From Actinokineospora enzanensis DSM 44649 (GTDB lineage: Bacteria; Actinomycetota; Actinomycetes; Mycobacteriales; Pseudonocardiaceae), in assembly GCF_000374445.1 (NCBI RefSeq), contig NZ_KB894405.1:1-64000 (forward strand): a stretch of 64,000 bases of DNA, given 5' to 3'. The position numbers were made by a program, and so were the translations under genes. Below, one piece after another: positions 7,989 through 17,093 of this stretch. Each line of letters begins with the position of its first letter. The stretch's first letter is position 1. The notes below the pieces were generated by a model. It was not told where the DNA came from. It saw only the letters and a program-made list of their open reading frames with translations, and searched no databases.

Positions 7989-10979
7989 ATGCCGGTCATG
8001 CCGCGTCTCGGTTCCGGAATACCCCTGGTCGCGCGCGGCCGCGAACTGCGCAGGCTCCGGGCGGCGGTCGAGGCCGCCGCCGGGGCCCGCGCCGCGGCCG
8101 TGCTGCTGGCCGGGGACGCGGGTGTCGGCAAGACCAGGATGACCGAGGAGCTCAGCGCGCACGCCCGCGAGCAGGGCGCGCTCGTGCTCACCGGCCGCTG
8201 CCTGGACGCGGGCGAGGCGGGCCTGCCGTACCTGCCGTTCGCCGAGGCCCTGGCCGCGGCCGCCGACCGCGCCGCCACCCGGCCCGCGCTGAGCAGGCTG
8301 TTCCCCGACATGGGGCTGCCCACCGGGCCGGACCCGAACCGGATGTCGTCCGGGCTGGCGACCTCGGTGGTGCCGGGGCCGCGGCCAGAGCAGGACATCG
8401 GGCAGCTGCAGCTGTTCGACGCCGTGCACGGGCTGCTCACCGACCTGGCCGTCGACCAGCCGGTCGTGCTCGTGCTGGAGGACCTGCACTGGGCCGACGC
8501 GTCGACGCGCGCCCTGCTGTCGTTCCTGTTGTCCCGACTGCGGTCCCAGCGGTTGCTGGTCGTGGGCACCTATCGCGGCGACGACCTGCACCGGCGGCAC
8601 CCGTTGCGCCCGTTGCTGGCGGAACTGGTGCGGCTGCTGCGGGTCGAGCGGATCGAACTGTCGCCGTTCGGTGCCGCCGACGCCCGCGCTTTCGTCATGG
8701 CATTGGCCGAGGAACGTCTTCCCGAACCGACATTGCGTGAAGTCGCGGCCCGTTCCGAGGGCAATGCCTTCTTCGCCGAGGAACTGCTGGCCGCCTATTC
8801 GATGTCGGATTGTGTCGGCATTCCCGCCACCCTCGTCGACGTCCTGCTGACCCGAATCGAACGCCTCAGCCAGGACGCGCAAGGCGTCGTCCGGGTGGCC
8901 GCGGTGGGCGGCAGGCGCGTCGCGGACGCCCGGTTGCGCGCGGTCGCCGGACTCGACGACACGGACCTCGAAACCGGCCTGCGCGAAGCCGTGGCGCACC
9001 ACATCCTCGTACCCGACGTCGGCGACGTGTACGCCTTCCGGCACGCCCTGCTGCGCGAGGCCGTCTACGGCGACCTGCTGCCCGGCGAACGCGTGCGCCT
9101 GCACGCCGCCTACGCGCGCGACCTCGCCAAGGAGACCGGCAAACGCGGTGCCGCCGCCGCACTCGCCCACCACAGCATGGAAAGCCACGCGCTGCCCACC
9201 GCGCTGGCCGCCTCCGTCACCGCCGCCTGGGAGACCGCCCGGCTCGGCGCGCCTGCCGAGTCCCTCGAACACGTCGAGCGCGCGCTGAACCTGTGGGACG
9301 CGGTCCCCGCCGCCGAACGCCCCGCCGACGTCGACGAGCTCGTCCTGCTCCGGCACGCGTCCCTGGTCGCGGGCAAGGCGGGCGACCCGGAACGCGCCAT
9401 CGCGTTCGCCAAGTCCGCCGTCGCCGTGGCGGGCGACACCGTCGAACCGGAACGCGGCGCCGACCTGCGCCGCCGCCTCGCCACCGCCCTCTACAGCGTC
9501 GACGGCCGTGAGGACGAGATGCTGGGCACCATCGAGGAGGCGTGGGCGCTGGTCGCCGACCGGCCCGCCAGCGCCGAACAGGCCTGGGTGCTGGCCGCGT
9601 CGGCCACCATCATCCGCGCGCTCAAACGCCCCGCCGACGCCCTCGACCGCGCCCGCCGCGCCGTCGCCGTGGCCCGCTCGGTGGACGCCGGCGGACCCGA
9701 GGCCGACGCCCTGATCACGCTCGCGCTGCTCACCGAGGTCGAGGGCAACGTCGCCGAGTCCCGCGAGCGCCTGCACGAGGCGATGACCCGTGCCCGCGAG
9801 GTCGAGGCGATCACGGTCGAGCTGCGCGCGCGGTATTCGTTGTGCCTCAACCACTACGAGGCGGGCGAGCTGGACTCCGCCGCCGAGGTGGTCGACGAGG
9901 GCGTGGCGCGCGCGGCGGCGACCGGGCTGACGTGGAGCACGTGCGGGCTGGAGCTGCGCCTGGTCCAGGTGGTCATCCGCTACGCCAAGGGGGACTGGGA
10001 GGGCAGCGAGGCGGCCGCGGAACCGCCGGGGCACAAGGTGTCCAGCACGGTGTCCGCGCGGCTGGCCGCGGTCGGCGCGATGGTCGCGGTCGCGCGTGGT
10101 CGCTTCGCCGAGGCCGACCGGTTGGTGACCGAGCTTCGGTCGGACTGGCATCGGGACCTGCAGATCCCTCTGGTCGCGGGCGGCGTCGGCGCGGAACTGG
10201 CGATGTGGAAAGGACGCCCGGACCGCGCGGTGGAGTGCGTGCGCGAGGCGTTGGACTGGGTCGCGCAGGCGGGCGAGCAGTGGCTGATCGCGGGGATTCG
10301 CATTGCCGCACACGGGATCGCGGCGCACGCGGACCTGGCGGTGACGGCTCGGCGGTCGGGGCACGAGGTGGAACCGGCGGTCTCGGCGGGGGAGCAGCTG
10401 ATCACGCTCGCCCGGGACACGGCGGTCAACGGGCTGCCGCGAACCGGCAGTCTCGGCCCGGAGGGACGAGCGTGGCTGGCCCGCGCGGAGGCCGAACTCA
10501 CCCGCCTGCACGGCGCCAGCGACCCGATCCGGTGGCGCACGGCGGTGGCGGAGTTCGGCTACGGGGCCGTCTACGAGCAGACCCTGTGCCGTCGCCGCCT
10601 CGCCGAGGCACTGCTCCTGCACGACGACCGGGAAGCCGCTGCGGTGGAGCTGCGCCTGGCCGACGAGGTGGCCGCCCGTCTCGGCGCGAAACCGCTGCAG
10701 GAGGCGGTGCGCAAGACCGCCCGCCGGGCCAGGATCGCGCTGGAGGAGACGGGCGTGGTGCGCGACGAGGTCGACCTGTTCACTCCTCGCGAACGCGCGG
10801 TGCTGACGCTGGTGGCGGCCGGACGCACGAACAAGCAGGTGGGCGAGGAACTGTTCATCAGCGAGAAGACGGTGAGCGTCCACCTCAGCCGGATCATGGC
10901 CAAACTCGGCGCGACCCGCCGCGCCGAGGCCGTGGCGATGGCCTACGACCGGGGCCTGCTGACCGAACGCCCAGCGTGA
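7989..10979 (+). CDS. Large ATP-binding LuxR-family regulator (LAL/MalT-like)
   Basis: A 996-residue protein of the LAL type: an N-terminal AAA/NTPase domain with Walker A GDAGVGKTR at residues 42-50 and Walker B near residue 160 (VLVLEDLHWAD), a long helical TPR-like middle, and a LuxR HTH at about residues 930-990 (TPRERAVLTLVAAGRTNKQV, then FISEKTVSVHLSRIMAKLG). Proteins of this class switch on pathway genes after ATP and ligand binding. No biosynthetic cluster lies beside it in this window, so the target is unknown. Two ATG starts (7989, 7998) are possible. Confidence 0.9.
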   Translation: MPVMPRLGSGIPLVARGRELRRLRAAVEAAAGARAAAVLLAGDAGVGKTRMTEELSAHAREQGALVLTGRCLDAGEAGLPYLPFAEALAAAADRAATRPALSRLFPDMGLPTGPDPNRMSSGLATSVVPGPRPEQDIGQLQLFDAVHGLLTDLAVDQPVVLVLEDLHWADASTRALLSFLLSRLRSQRLLVVGTYRGDDLHRRHPLRPLLAELVRLLRVERIELSPFGAADARAFVMALAEERLPEPTLREVAARSEGNAFFAEELLAAYSMSDCVGIPATLVDVLLTRIERLSQDAQGVVRVAAVGGRRVADARLRAVAGLDDTDLETGLREAVAHHILVPDVGDVYAFRHALLREAVYGDLLPGERVRLHAAYARDLAKETGKRGAAAALAHHSMESHALPTALAASVTAAWETARLGAPAESLEHVERALNLWDAVPAAERPADVDELVLLRHASLVAGKAGDPERAIAFAKSAVAVAGDTVEPERGADLRRRLATALYSVDGREDEMLGTIEEAWALVADRPASAEQAWVLAASATIIRALKRPADALDRARRAVAVARSVDAGGPEADALITLALLTEVEGNVAESRERLHEAMTRAREVEAITVELRARYSLCLNHYEAGELDSAAEVVDEGVARAAATGLTWSTCGLELRLVQVVIRYAKGDWEGSEAAAEPPGHKVSSTVSARLAAVGAMVAVARGRFAEADRLVTELRSDWHRDLQIPLVAGGVGAELAMWKGRPDRAVECVREALDWVAQAGEQWLIAGIRIAAHGIAAHADLAVTARRSGHEVEPAVSAGEQLITLARDTAVNGLPRTGSLGPEGRAWLARAEAELTRLHGASDPIRWRTAVAEFGYGAVYEQTLCRRRLAEALLLHDDREAAAVELRLADEVAARLGAKPLQEAVRKTARRARIALEETGVVRDEVDLFTPRERAVLTLVAAGRTNKQVGEELFISEKTVSVHLSRIMAKLGATRRAEAVAMAYDRGLLTERPA

Positions 10980-10993
10980 CCGGGCTGGACTGT

Positions 10994-11077
10994 TGCTTCA
11001 CCCGGTTGTGCGCTGTGGATAGGGAACTATCCCGGGCGTGTCGTTCGTTGCGAGTAAAGAGGTGGGGGCGAGCGGGA
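10994..11077 (+). repeat. 84-bp dispersed repeat, copy 1
   Basis: It aligns without gaps to 13385-13468, with 7 mismatches in 84 bases; the last 34 bases are identical. It begins 14 bases after the stop codon of the LuxR-type gene. Copy 1 contains GATAGGGAACTATC, a small palindrome that is not kept in copy 2. Confidence 0.85.
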
Positions 11078-11652
11078 GACAAGCATCCAGCCCGCCCGGA
11101 TCGGGACCGGCTGGCGGATCCTTTGTGGACATCAGCGTTCGACCGTGGCCCGACCGAACCCGGCGCGGCCCGTCGGTGCGCCTGACGCGGTGCGCCTGAC
11201 GCGTACGCGGCTCGCGTTCGTTCCGGTTCGGGCATCCGCCCCGGGGCTCGGGCCGCCTGCTCGGGATGATCTACGGCCGTGATCATCCCGCGCCCGCGTG
11301 CCGTCGATGGTCGTCGCGGTGCTCATGATCATTATTTGGTGCGTGGGCGGGATGTGAGCTGGGTCGCGCTCGACGTGGGCGGGGCCATGTGTTCCCAGGG
11401 CCTTGCAAGTGCCGTCCCACACTCGGACTTGCTGACGGCAAATTGCGCGGTTGCGGCGATGGGGCGTTCCCGGCCCGGATGGACTTGAGTGCGTGCCTGC
11501 TCGGTCCCGGCTGTCGGGTCGTGTGTGAGATGCCCCCTCGCCTGGCGTCATCGCTGATGGTCGAGCCGACGACGTTGACGAGCCCACTCCCGGCCGCCGC
11601 GCCCAGGATCGGGGCGCCCGGGACCCCGCCGCGCCTGGGGATCGGGGGCGTC

Positions 11653-11700
11653 CTCGATCCCGCCGTGCCTCGATCCCGCCGTGTCCCGATCCCGCTGTGC
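11653..11700 (+). repeat. 16-bp tandem repeat, three units
   Basis: Units CTCGATCCCGCCGTGC, CTCGATCCCGCCGTGT and CCCGATCCCGCTGTGC lie head to tail, followed by a more decayed fourth unit to about 11717. It is intergenic. Confidence 0.8.
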
Positions 11701-12284
11701 CCGGGACTCTGTCGTGCCCGGGACCGGGGCTTCCAAGACCGGGGCGTCTACTGTGGATGGCCTGGCCGTCGCCTGGCACGTGGCGGGCGGGATTCCGGTC
11801 GGGCATCGGCTTCAGCCGGGTGTCGGCCGAGTTTTCTTCTTTCGCCGCAGCAGGCAGATCCCTGCACGAGATGGCCGCGACCCGGTGCGCCAGACCTGGT
11901 CGGACACGGTCGCCTCGAAACACCTCTGGTGCCTGAGCGCGGCCGCCGCGTCCTCCGGTTCGGTCTCGGCCACCCAGGTCCTGGCCGCGCCCAGGTCGTT
12001 GTCCACCGCGTCGCGGTGGAAGTGGGTGACCCGGTCGCCGCCGCTTGGCCGTCGCCCGGTCGGGTGCTCAACCGGTTCGATGTCACTGCCGAAGGTGGCG
12101 GCAGGCCCCGACGGCGATGGCTGCCCGGTCGATGACCCGGTGCCCGAGCCTGACCCGTACGACCTCGGTCCCCTACCGGGCGCCCCGTGGGGCTCGGCGG
12201 TGACGGGGAGTGTGGCCGGATGCGGGCCGCTCACCTGAATGAAACACGAAGACACCCGTTCGGCAACAGTCCTCGGGGAACCTG

Positions 12285-13364
12285 GTGGCCATGGAACGTA
12301 CCCCGATCTATCCCGGCCGACCGGACACATGGCGGCTGCGGGTTCAGCTGGATGACCGGCCCGGCGCGCTCGCCAGGGTCGCGACCCGGCTGGCCGCGCG
12401 TGACTGCAATGTGCTCGGGCTGGCCGTGCTGCCGGTGCCCGGCGGTGTCGTGGACGAGATCGTGGTGCACACGCCCGGCGGGGTCGCGCCCGCCGACCTC
12501 ATCGACGACATCCGGGCCGAGGGTGGGCGCTGCCTGGGGATCACCGGCGCCGACGTGCACGACCTGGTCGACCACACCACGGCCGTGCTGCGGGCGACGG
12601 CGGCGGCGCTGGGGGAGTCGGCCGTGGTGGCGGAGTCGGTGCGGACACTGCTCGGCGCGGACGCGGTGACCGTTGTGGACTCGGGATCCGGTGACCAGCG
12701 CGGACACCGGGTCGTGCTGGACCTCGGGCCCGGCCTGACCATGCTGGCGCGTCGGGGCTGGGCGCCGTTCACCGAGGTCGAACTGGCCAGGGCAGCCGCG
12801 TTCGGCGAGGTCCTGGCGGCGGCCGAGGTGGCAGTGGCGGAACCGACTGCGGTCATCACGACCACCGGCGCCGGCCTCGTCCTGCGACCGGGCACACCGG
12901 CCGACGCCGACGCGGTGGCTGCGTTGCACGCTCGGTGTTCCGCACAATCGTTGTTCACCCGATACCACGCGGGCCTACGCACGTTACCGCGTCGTTGGCT
13001 GCACCGGCTGCTGCAGCCGCCACGCGGTACGACACTGCTCGCGTTGTGCGGCAACGACGTCGTCGCGATGGCACAACTGATCCCCACCAACGACCCGGCC
13101 GAGGCAGAGATCTCGGTCCTGGTCGAGGACGGCTGGCAACGCCAGGGCCTGGGCACCGCCATGATCACCCGCCTGGGCACCCTCGCCCGCGCCGCAGGCC
13201 ACCGCCGCATGATCGCCTGGTGCCTCCCCGCCGAGGCAGGCTTCGCCCGCACCGCAACGGCGACCGGCCTTCCGGTGTCGGTCCGCCGCGAGGACGATAT
13301 GGTGCGGGTCGCTCTCGCTCTCGACGCCCCGAAGGAGGTCCGGGAGACCGCGTCCGCGGCCTGA
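12285..13364 (+). CDS. ACT domain-GNAT acetyltransferase fusion protein
   Basis: A 359-residue protein. The N-terminal ACT domain (about residues 12-80; RLRVQLDDRPGALARVATRL) suggests sensing of a small ligand such as an amino acid. The C-terminal GNAT domain (about 205-350) shows the acetyl-CoA loop DGWQRQGLGTAM. This resembles actinobacterial amino-acid-regulated lysine acetyltransferases, so protein acetylation under amino-acid control is a reasonable inference. The start is either GTG at 12285 or ATG two codons later; GGGGAA lies 4 and 10 bases upstream respectively. Repeat copy 2 begins 20 bases after its stop. Confidence 0.75.
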   Translation: MAMERTPIYPGRPDTWRLRVQLDDRPGALARVATRLAARDCNVLGLAVLPVPGGVVDEIVVHTPGGVAPADLIDDIRAEGGRCLGITGADVHDLVDHTTAVLRATAAALGESAVVAESVRTLLGADAVTVVDSGSGDQRGHRVVLDLGPGLTMLARRGWAPFTEVELARAAAFGEVLAAAEVAVAEPTAVITTTGAGLVLRPGTPADADAVAALHARCSAQSLFTRYHAGLRTLPRRWLHRLLQPPRGTTLLALCGNDVVAMAQLIPTNDPAEAEISVLVEDGWQRQGLGTAMITRLGTLARAAGHRRMIAWCLPAEAGFARTATATGLPVSVRREDDMVRVALALDAPKEVRETASAA

Positions 13365-13697
13365 CTTCTACCCAGGGTCACCAGTGCTTCACCCGGTCGG
13401 GCGTTGTGGATGCGGAACTTTCCCGGGCGTGTCATTCGTTGCGAGTAAAGAGGTGGGGGCGAGCGGGAAGCACAGGCCAAGCAGACGCCGTCCCCTGGCA
13501 CACGGCAGCGAACACCGCATGCCCGCACACAGCAGCGAACGCCACGTGGCGCACGCCCGCCGCGATTGCCTCGGTCGTGGCCGTGCCGGATGGGTCCGAC
13601 ACCCGCTCCGGCGCCGCCTGCGGGCCCGCCCATCGTTCGCGGGCCCGCGCAATGGGGTCGGAGGCGTGCCCGCTCGCTTGGGTGGCGGTGCGATCGG
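13365..13697. other. Intergenic region between converging genes, 333 bases
   Basis: It contains repeat copy 2 at its left end. No gene, and no clear terminator, was seen in the rest. Confidence 0.55.
13385..13468 (+). repeat. 84-bp dispersed repeat, copy 2
   Basis: Same orientation and same position relative to the upstream stop codon as copy 1 at 10994-11077. 77 of 84 bases match. Confidence 0.85.
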
Positions 13698-14411
13698 TCA
13701 GTAGTGGAGTAGGTCGGCGCCGTAGCCCTCGCCCATTTCGTAGCGTTGGGTGAAGCCTGCGAAGTCCATCCAGGATTCGTCGCCGGTGCCGGGGGGCCAT
13801 GGGTCGTAGACGTGGATCTCGGCGCCGTTCGTGCCGTTGCGGATGCCGGACACCACGATGATGTGGTAGTCCGCGCCCGGTACCGGTGTCCACAGGGGAC
13901 CGTTCGCGGACAGTACCTCCGACCAGCCCTGTTCGGTCCAGCAGGCGCAGTACACGCTGCTCATGCCGAGTTGTTTGCCGATCGGTTCGGCCTCCGCCCA
14001 GGTCTTGCCTGCGTGGTCGACCCCGGTTTCGGTGCAGAGGCGTTCGACCGTGTAGTCCTCGCCGCGGGCGTTGAGGACCATCACCATCGAAGCCGCCCAG
14101 CAGGTGGTCTCGTCGGGCTGGCTGAGCAGGGTCACCGGGAAGTCGACCTCGGTGACCTGGGGCGTTCCGGATGGTGTTGTTCCGGATGACAGGGCGCGGC
14201 CGAGCAGGCAGTCCCAGAAGGCGCTGTCGACGTGGTCGTCGGACGACAGGTCGTTCTGGCCCGCGAAGTGCTGGACCGCCCCCGCCGTGGTGGTGTCGAA
14301 GTCACCCGTCTCGGGGACGACCGTCTGCTGGTAGTGGTGGTTGAGCATCTGCTGCAGGTAGGCCACCCACTCCGAGCTGTCGCCGGGGGCCAGGTCGGGC
14401 TCGTCTGCCAT
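13698..14411 (-). CDS. Papain-fold cysteine peptidase with peptidoglycan-binding-like domain, candidate CIS cargo
   Basis: A 237-residue protein. Residues about 12-70 resemble a peptidoglycan-binding domain (a repeated helical fold with YLQQMLNHHY and TTAGAVQHFAGQN). Residues 90-237 form a papain-like (C39-type) peptidase in which Cys104 (ETTCWAASM), His183 (DYHIIVVSG) and Asp203 (HVYDPW) are placed as the catalytic set. There is no signal peptide, so export would need another route. ATG 14411 has GAAGGAG upstream. It follows the PAAR gene by 13 bases, in an arm divergent from the sheath operon, which makes it a good candidate for a delivered effector; this is inference. Confidence 0.7.
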   Translation of the reverse strand: MADEPDLAPGDSSEWVAYLQQMLNHHYQQTVVPETGDFDTTTAGAVQHFAGQNDLSSDDHVDSAFWDCLLGRALSSGTTPSGTPQVTEVDFPVTLLSQPDETTCWAASMVMVLNARGEDYTVERLCTETGVDHAGKTWAEAEPIGKQLGMSSVYCACWTEQGWSEVLSANGPLWTPVPGADYHIIVVSGIRNGTNGAEIHVYDPWPPGTGDESWMDFAGFTQRYEMGEGYGADLLHY

Positions 14412-14424
14412 GTCGGTCTCCTTC

Positions 14425-14814
14425 TCAGCCACCGATGTCCACAGTGGACACCGCGATGATCGAGGCGGTGGGCGCGGGTGCCGGGTCGTTGCAGGTCTGG
14501 ACGGTGTCGCCGGTGCGGGCGGCGGGTTTGCCGTTGATGAGGACGGTGCCGCTGCCGCGCACGACCGTGCCCCGGTTCGTGGGCGGGTTCTGGAACGGCG
14601 ACGGCGCGACGTGCGGGGGAGCGTTGGTCGCGGTCGAGCCGGCCACCGCGGCCGGGGCGCCGGTGATGAACACGTCCGTGCTGCAGTCGCCGGTGATCGT
14701 GCCGGTGAACGGCAGCGGGGTCGGGGTCGGCACCGGGCCGCCGGGGGACGGCACCATCAGGACGTGGGTGTCGGTTCCGACGACCTTGTCGCCAAGTCGT
14801 GCGCCGGGGCTCAC
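14425..14814 (-). CDS. PAAR-domain spike-tip protein
   Basis: A 129-residue protein starting at a GTG that overlaps the TGA of the DUF4255 gene (GTGA, 14811-14814). It shows the PAAR-type pattern: GDKVVGTDTHVL at the start, TGDCSTDVFITGAPAAVAG in the middle, and GSGTVLINGKPAARTGDTV before the end. PAAR proteins sharpen the spike of contractile injection systems and can carry effectors. The Pro-rich loop PSPGGPVPTPTPLPF near residue 25 fits CIS family members. The next gene is the peptidase, so tip and possible cargo are co-transcribed. Confidence 0.85.
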   Translation of the reverse strand: MSPGARLGDKVVGTDTHVLMVPSPGGPVPTPTPLPFTGTITGDCSTDVFITGAPAAVAGSTATNAPPHVAPSPFQNPPTNRGTVVRGSGTVLINGKPAARTGDTVQTCNDPAPAPTASIIAVSTVDIGG

Positions 14815-15368
14815 GTCCGGGTCCACCGTTTCACCGGCGCCGGCGGTTTGCCGGACCGCAGCGTGAGTTTCTCCGCGGGCGGGGCGAGCTCCGCGTCGGG
14901 GTCCGGGACGAGCGCGGCACTGACCGTCATCACGAACGCGGCGCGCGCGGGCATTCCCAGGCTGCTCCACAACGTGCCCGGGTCGGTATCCGCGACAGTG
15001 AGGAATACCGGTTCCTCCACACACTCCACGGGAACCGTTTCAGTGAACATCACCGTGCGCAGAGCACGGTCCAGCAACAGGTGCTCCTCATCAATCTCAG
15101 GCGCGCGCGCCGCGACGAGATAGGACAACACGCACCTACGTGACGGTGACCGCCGCGCCACTACCGCCCCGCGTTCGTCCCGCGTCTCCGACCACCCGGA
15201 CTCACGTCCACGCGGATCGTCGTGCAGACCGAACAGGAACAGGTCGACTGCCTGCGTCGGGTGCTCTGTCTGCCATGTCGGCTTCGGCGGGTCCAACCGC
15301 ACCACCGTGCCCTCCGGCAGTCCGCGCCTCAGCAGCACGCACAACGCGTCGTCCACTTCGGTGATCAC
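14811..15368 (-). CDS. DUF4255 (Pvc16-type) CIS protein
   Basis: A 185-residue protein beginning at a GTG (VITEVDDALCVLL), the usual start region of DUF4255 proteins. Upstream in-frame starts up to 15473 would add an Arg/Ala-rich leader with no family match. DUF4255 proteins are typical of eCIS clusters and relate to Pvc16/Afp16, which cap the tube and sheath at the end of assembly. It is the first gene of the minus-strand arm, 199 bases from the divergent sheath gene. Confidence 0.75.
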   Translation of the reverse strand: MITEVDDALCVLLRRGLPEGTVVRLDPPKPTWQTEHPTQAVDLFLFGLHDDPRGRESGWSETRDERGAVVARRSPSRRCVLSYLVAARAPEIDEEHLLLDRALRTVMFTETVPVECVEEPVFLTVADTDPGTLWSSLGMPARAAFVMTVSAALVPDPDAELAPPAEKLTLRSGKPPAPVKRWTRT

Positions 15369-15567
15369 GCTGCCCAGTGTCGGCGCGCGCGCCGTTCGCG
15401 CACAGCGGTCCGCCGCTCGTCCTATCGGTGCGCGCGCCCCGCCCCAAAGGGCGGCCTCCGCCGCCCGACCCACCGCCCCGCGGCGGACTGCGCGGGCGTC
15501 GCGGAGACAGCAAGCTCGGCTACCACGGCCCGCGTCGGGCGTGCCGCACGGTGAGGGAGAACCGCAG

Positions 15568-17079
15568 ATGGCCAGCAGCTACCTCGCACCCGGTGTGTAC
15601 ATGGAGGAGGTGTCCTCCGGTTCCCGGCCCATCGAGGCCGTCGGCACCGCGGTCGCCGCCTTCGTCGGGTTCGCCGAGCGCGGACCCCGGCACGAGCCCG
15701 TCCTGGTGACCAACTGGACCCAGTTCAAGGCCGCCTTCGGCGACTTCACCCCCGGCTGCTACCTCGCGCACGCCGTCTACGGCTACTTCCTCAACGGCGG
15801 CGGCGTCGCCTACGTCGTGCGCGTCGGCGGCGCCGGGACCGACCCGGCCGCGCTGCCGGTCGCGGAACTGCCTGCCGCCGAGGGACGGCCGGGGTTCACC
15901 GTGTCCGCGCGGGCCGCCGACGCGCGGGACCTGACCGTCGAGGTCGCCGCCCCGAGCGAACCGGGTGAGGACACGTTCAAACTGGTCGTCAAACGCGCCG
16001 GGGAGGCGGTCGAGACCTTCGACAACGTCACCACCCGCCGTGGTCCGACCAACGTCGCCACCGTGCTGCGTCAGCAATCCGGGCTCGTCCAGGTCGAGGA
16101 GGTCAAGGGCCGCGCCCTCACCGCGCCGACGACCGGCGAGACCGCGCTCACCGCCCCGCCGGGCACGGCCGCGATCGACGCCCGGGAGTACGTCGGCGAC
16201 CCGGCCGACCGCACCGGGTTCGGCGGCCTGGAGGCCATCGACGAGATCACCATGCTGTGCGTGCCCGACGTGATGGCCGCCTACCAGCGCGGCGCGCTCA
16301 CGCTGGAGGACGTCAAGGCGGTGCAGCTGGCCATGATCGCGCACTGCGAGCTGATGTCCGACCGCGTCGCCGTCCTCGACGCCCCGCCCGGACTCAAGGC
16401 GCAGGAGGTGAAGGACTGGCGGATGGACGTCGCAGGCTACGACTCCAAGTACGCCGCGCTCTACTGGCCGTGGATCAAAGTCGCCGACCCGGTCGCGGGT
16501 AAGCAGATCTTTGTCCCGCCCAGTGGGCACCTCGCGGGTATCTGGGCTCGCAACGACAGTTCGCGCGGTGTGCACAAGGCACCGGCCAACGAGGTCGTGC
16601 GCGGCGCGGTCACCCTGGAACTCAACATCACCAAAGCCGAACACGACCTGCTCAACCCGATCGCGGTCAACTGCATCCGATCCTTCCGCGGACAGGGCAT
16701 CCGGGTCTGGGGCGCGCGCACGCTGTCGAGCGATCCGGAGTGGCGCTACCTCAACGTGCGCAGGCTGTTCAACTACGTCGAGAAGTCCATCCTGCAGGGG
16801 ACGAACTGGGTCGTGTTCGAACCCAACGACCCCAAGCTGTGGGACTCGGTCAAACGCACGGTCACCATGTTCCTGCGCCGCGTCTGGCGCGACGGCGCCC
16901 TGTTCGGCCGACAGCCCGCCGAGGCATTCTTCGTCAAGTGCGACGAGGAGAACAACCCGCCGGAGAACCGCGATGCGGGCATCCTCACCGTCGAGATCGG
17001 CATCGCCCCGGTGAAGCCCGCCGAGTTCGTGGTCTTCCGCATCTCCCAGTTCGCCGAGGGCGCTGGGCTCGAAGAGTAG
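15568..17079 (+). CDS. Contractile tail sheath protein
   Basis: A 503-residue sheath subunit, the contracting outer layer of the injection system. It starts ASSYLAPGVYMEEV after the initial Met, like other phage-tail and CIS sheaths, and shows RPIEAVGTAVAAFVGFAERG and NWTQFKAAFGDF. The C-terminal part has GIRVWGARTLSSDPEWRYLN and RRLFNYVEKSILQGTNWVVF, the best conserved region of the family, and ends in KPAEFVVFRISQ. ATG 15568 follows GGGAGAACCGCAG. First gene of the CIS operon; the promoter must lie in 15369-15567. Confidence 0.95.
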   Translation: MASSYLAPGVYMEEVSSGSRPIEAVGTAVAAFVGFAERGPRHEPVLVTNWTQFKAAFGDFTPGCYLAHAVYGYFLNGGGVAYVVRVGGAGTDPAALPVAELPAAEGRPGFTVSARAADARDLTVEVAAPSEPGEDTFKLVVKRAGEAVETFDNVTTRRGPTNVATVLRQQSGLVQVEEVKGRALTAPTTGETALTAPPGTAAIDAREYVGDPADRTGFGGLEAIDEITMLCVPDVMAAYQRGALTLEDVKAVQLAMIAHCELMSDRVAVLDAPPGLKAQEVKDWRMDVAGYDSKYAALYWPWIKVADPVAGKQIFVPPSGHLAGIWARNDSSRGVHKAPANEVVRGAVTLELNITKAEHDLLNPIAVNCIRSFRGQGIRVWGARTLSSDPEWRYLNVRRLFNYVEKSILQGTNWVVFEPNDPKLWDSVKRTVTMFLRRVWRDGALFGRQPAEAFFVKCDEENNPPENRDAGILTVEIGIAPVKPAEFVVFRISQFAEGAGLEE

Positions 17080-17093
17080 AAGGGACGCATCCG

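Larger units (their letters stand above)
10980..12284. other. 1.3-kb region without a supported gene
   Basis: It holds repeat copy 1 (10994-11077) and a 16-bp tandem repeat (11653-11700), then a 12 kb stretch of open frames on both strands with no ribosome sites and no recognisable domains. Around 11850-12150 a minus-strand frame has a somewhat protein-like composition (DNDLGAARTWVAETEPEDA), which may be a decayed gene; I could not place it in a family. Confidence 0.5.

Noticed and set aside
7194..10883. Very long minus-strand frame opposite the LuxR-type regulator
   Set aside because: It is the high-GC antisense shadow of a gene with clear Walker and HTH motifs. It has no ribosome site and no domain.
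7900..11000. Possible biosynthetic gene cluster around the LAL regulator
   Set aside because: No PKS, NRPS, terpene, RiPP or tailoring gene is present nearby.
11812..12330. Minus-strand frame with partly protein-like composition
   Set aside because: Considered as a decayed gene, but no family match, no ribosome site and no conserved motif; kept only as a remark in the intergenic entry.
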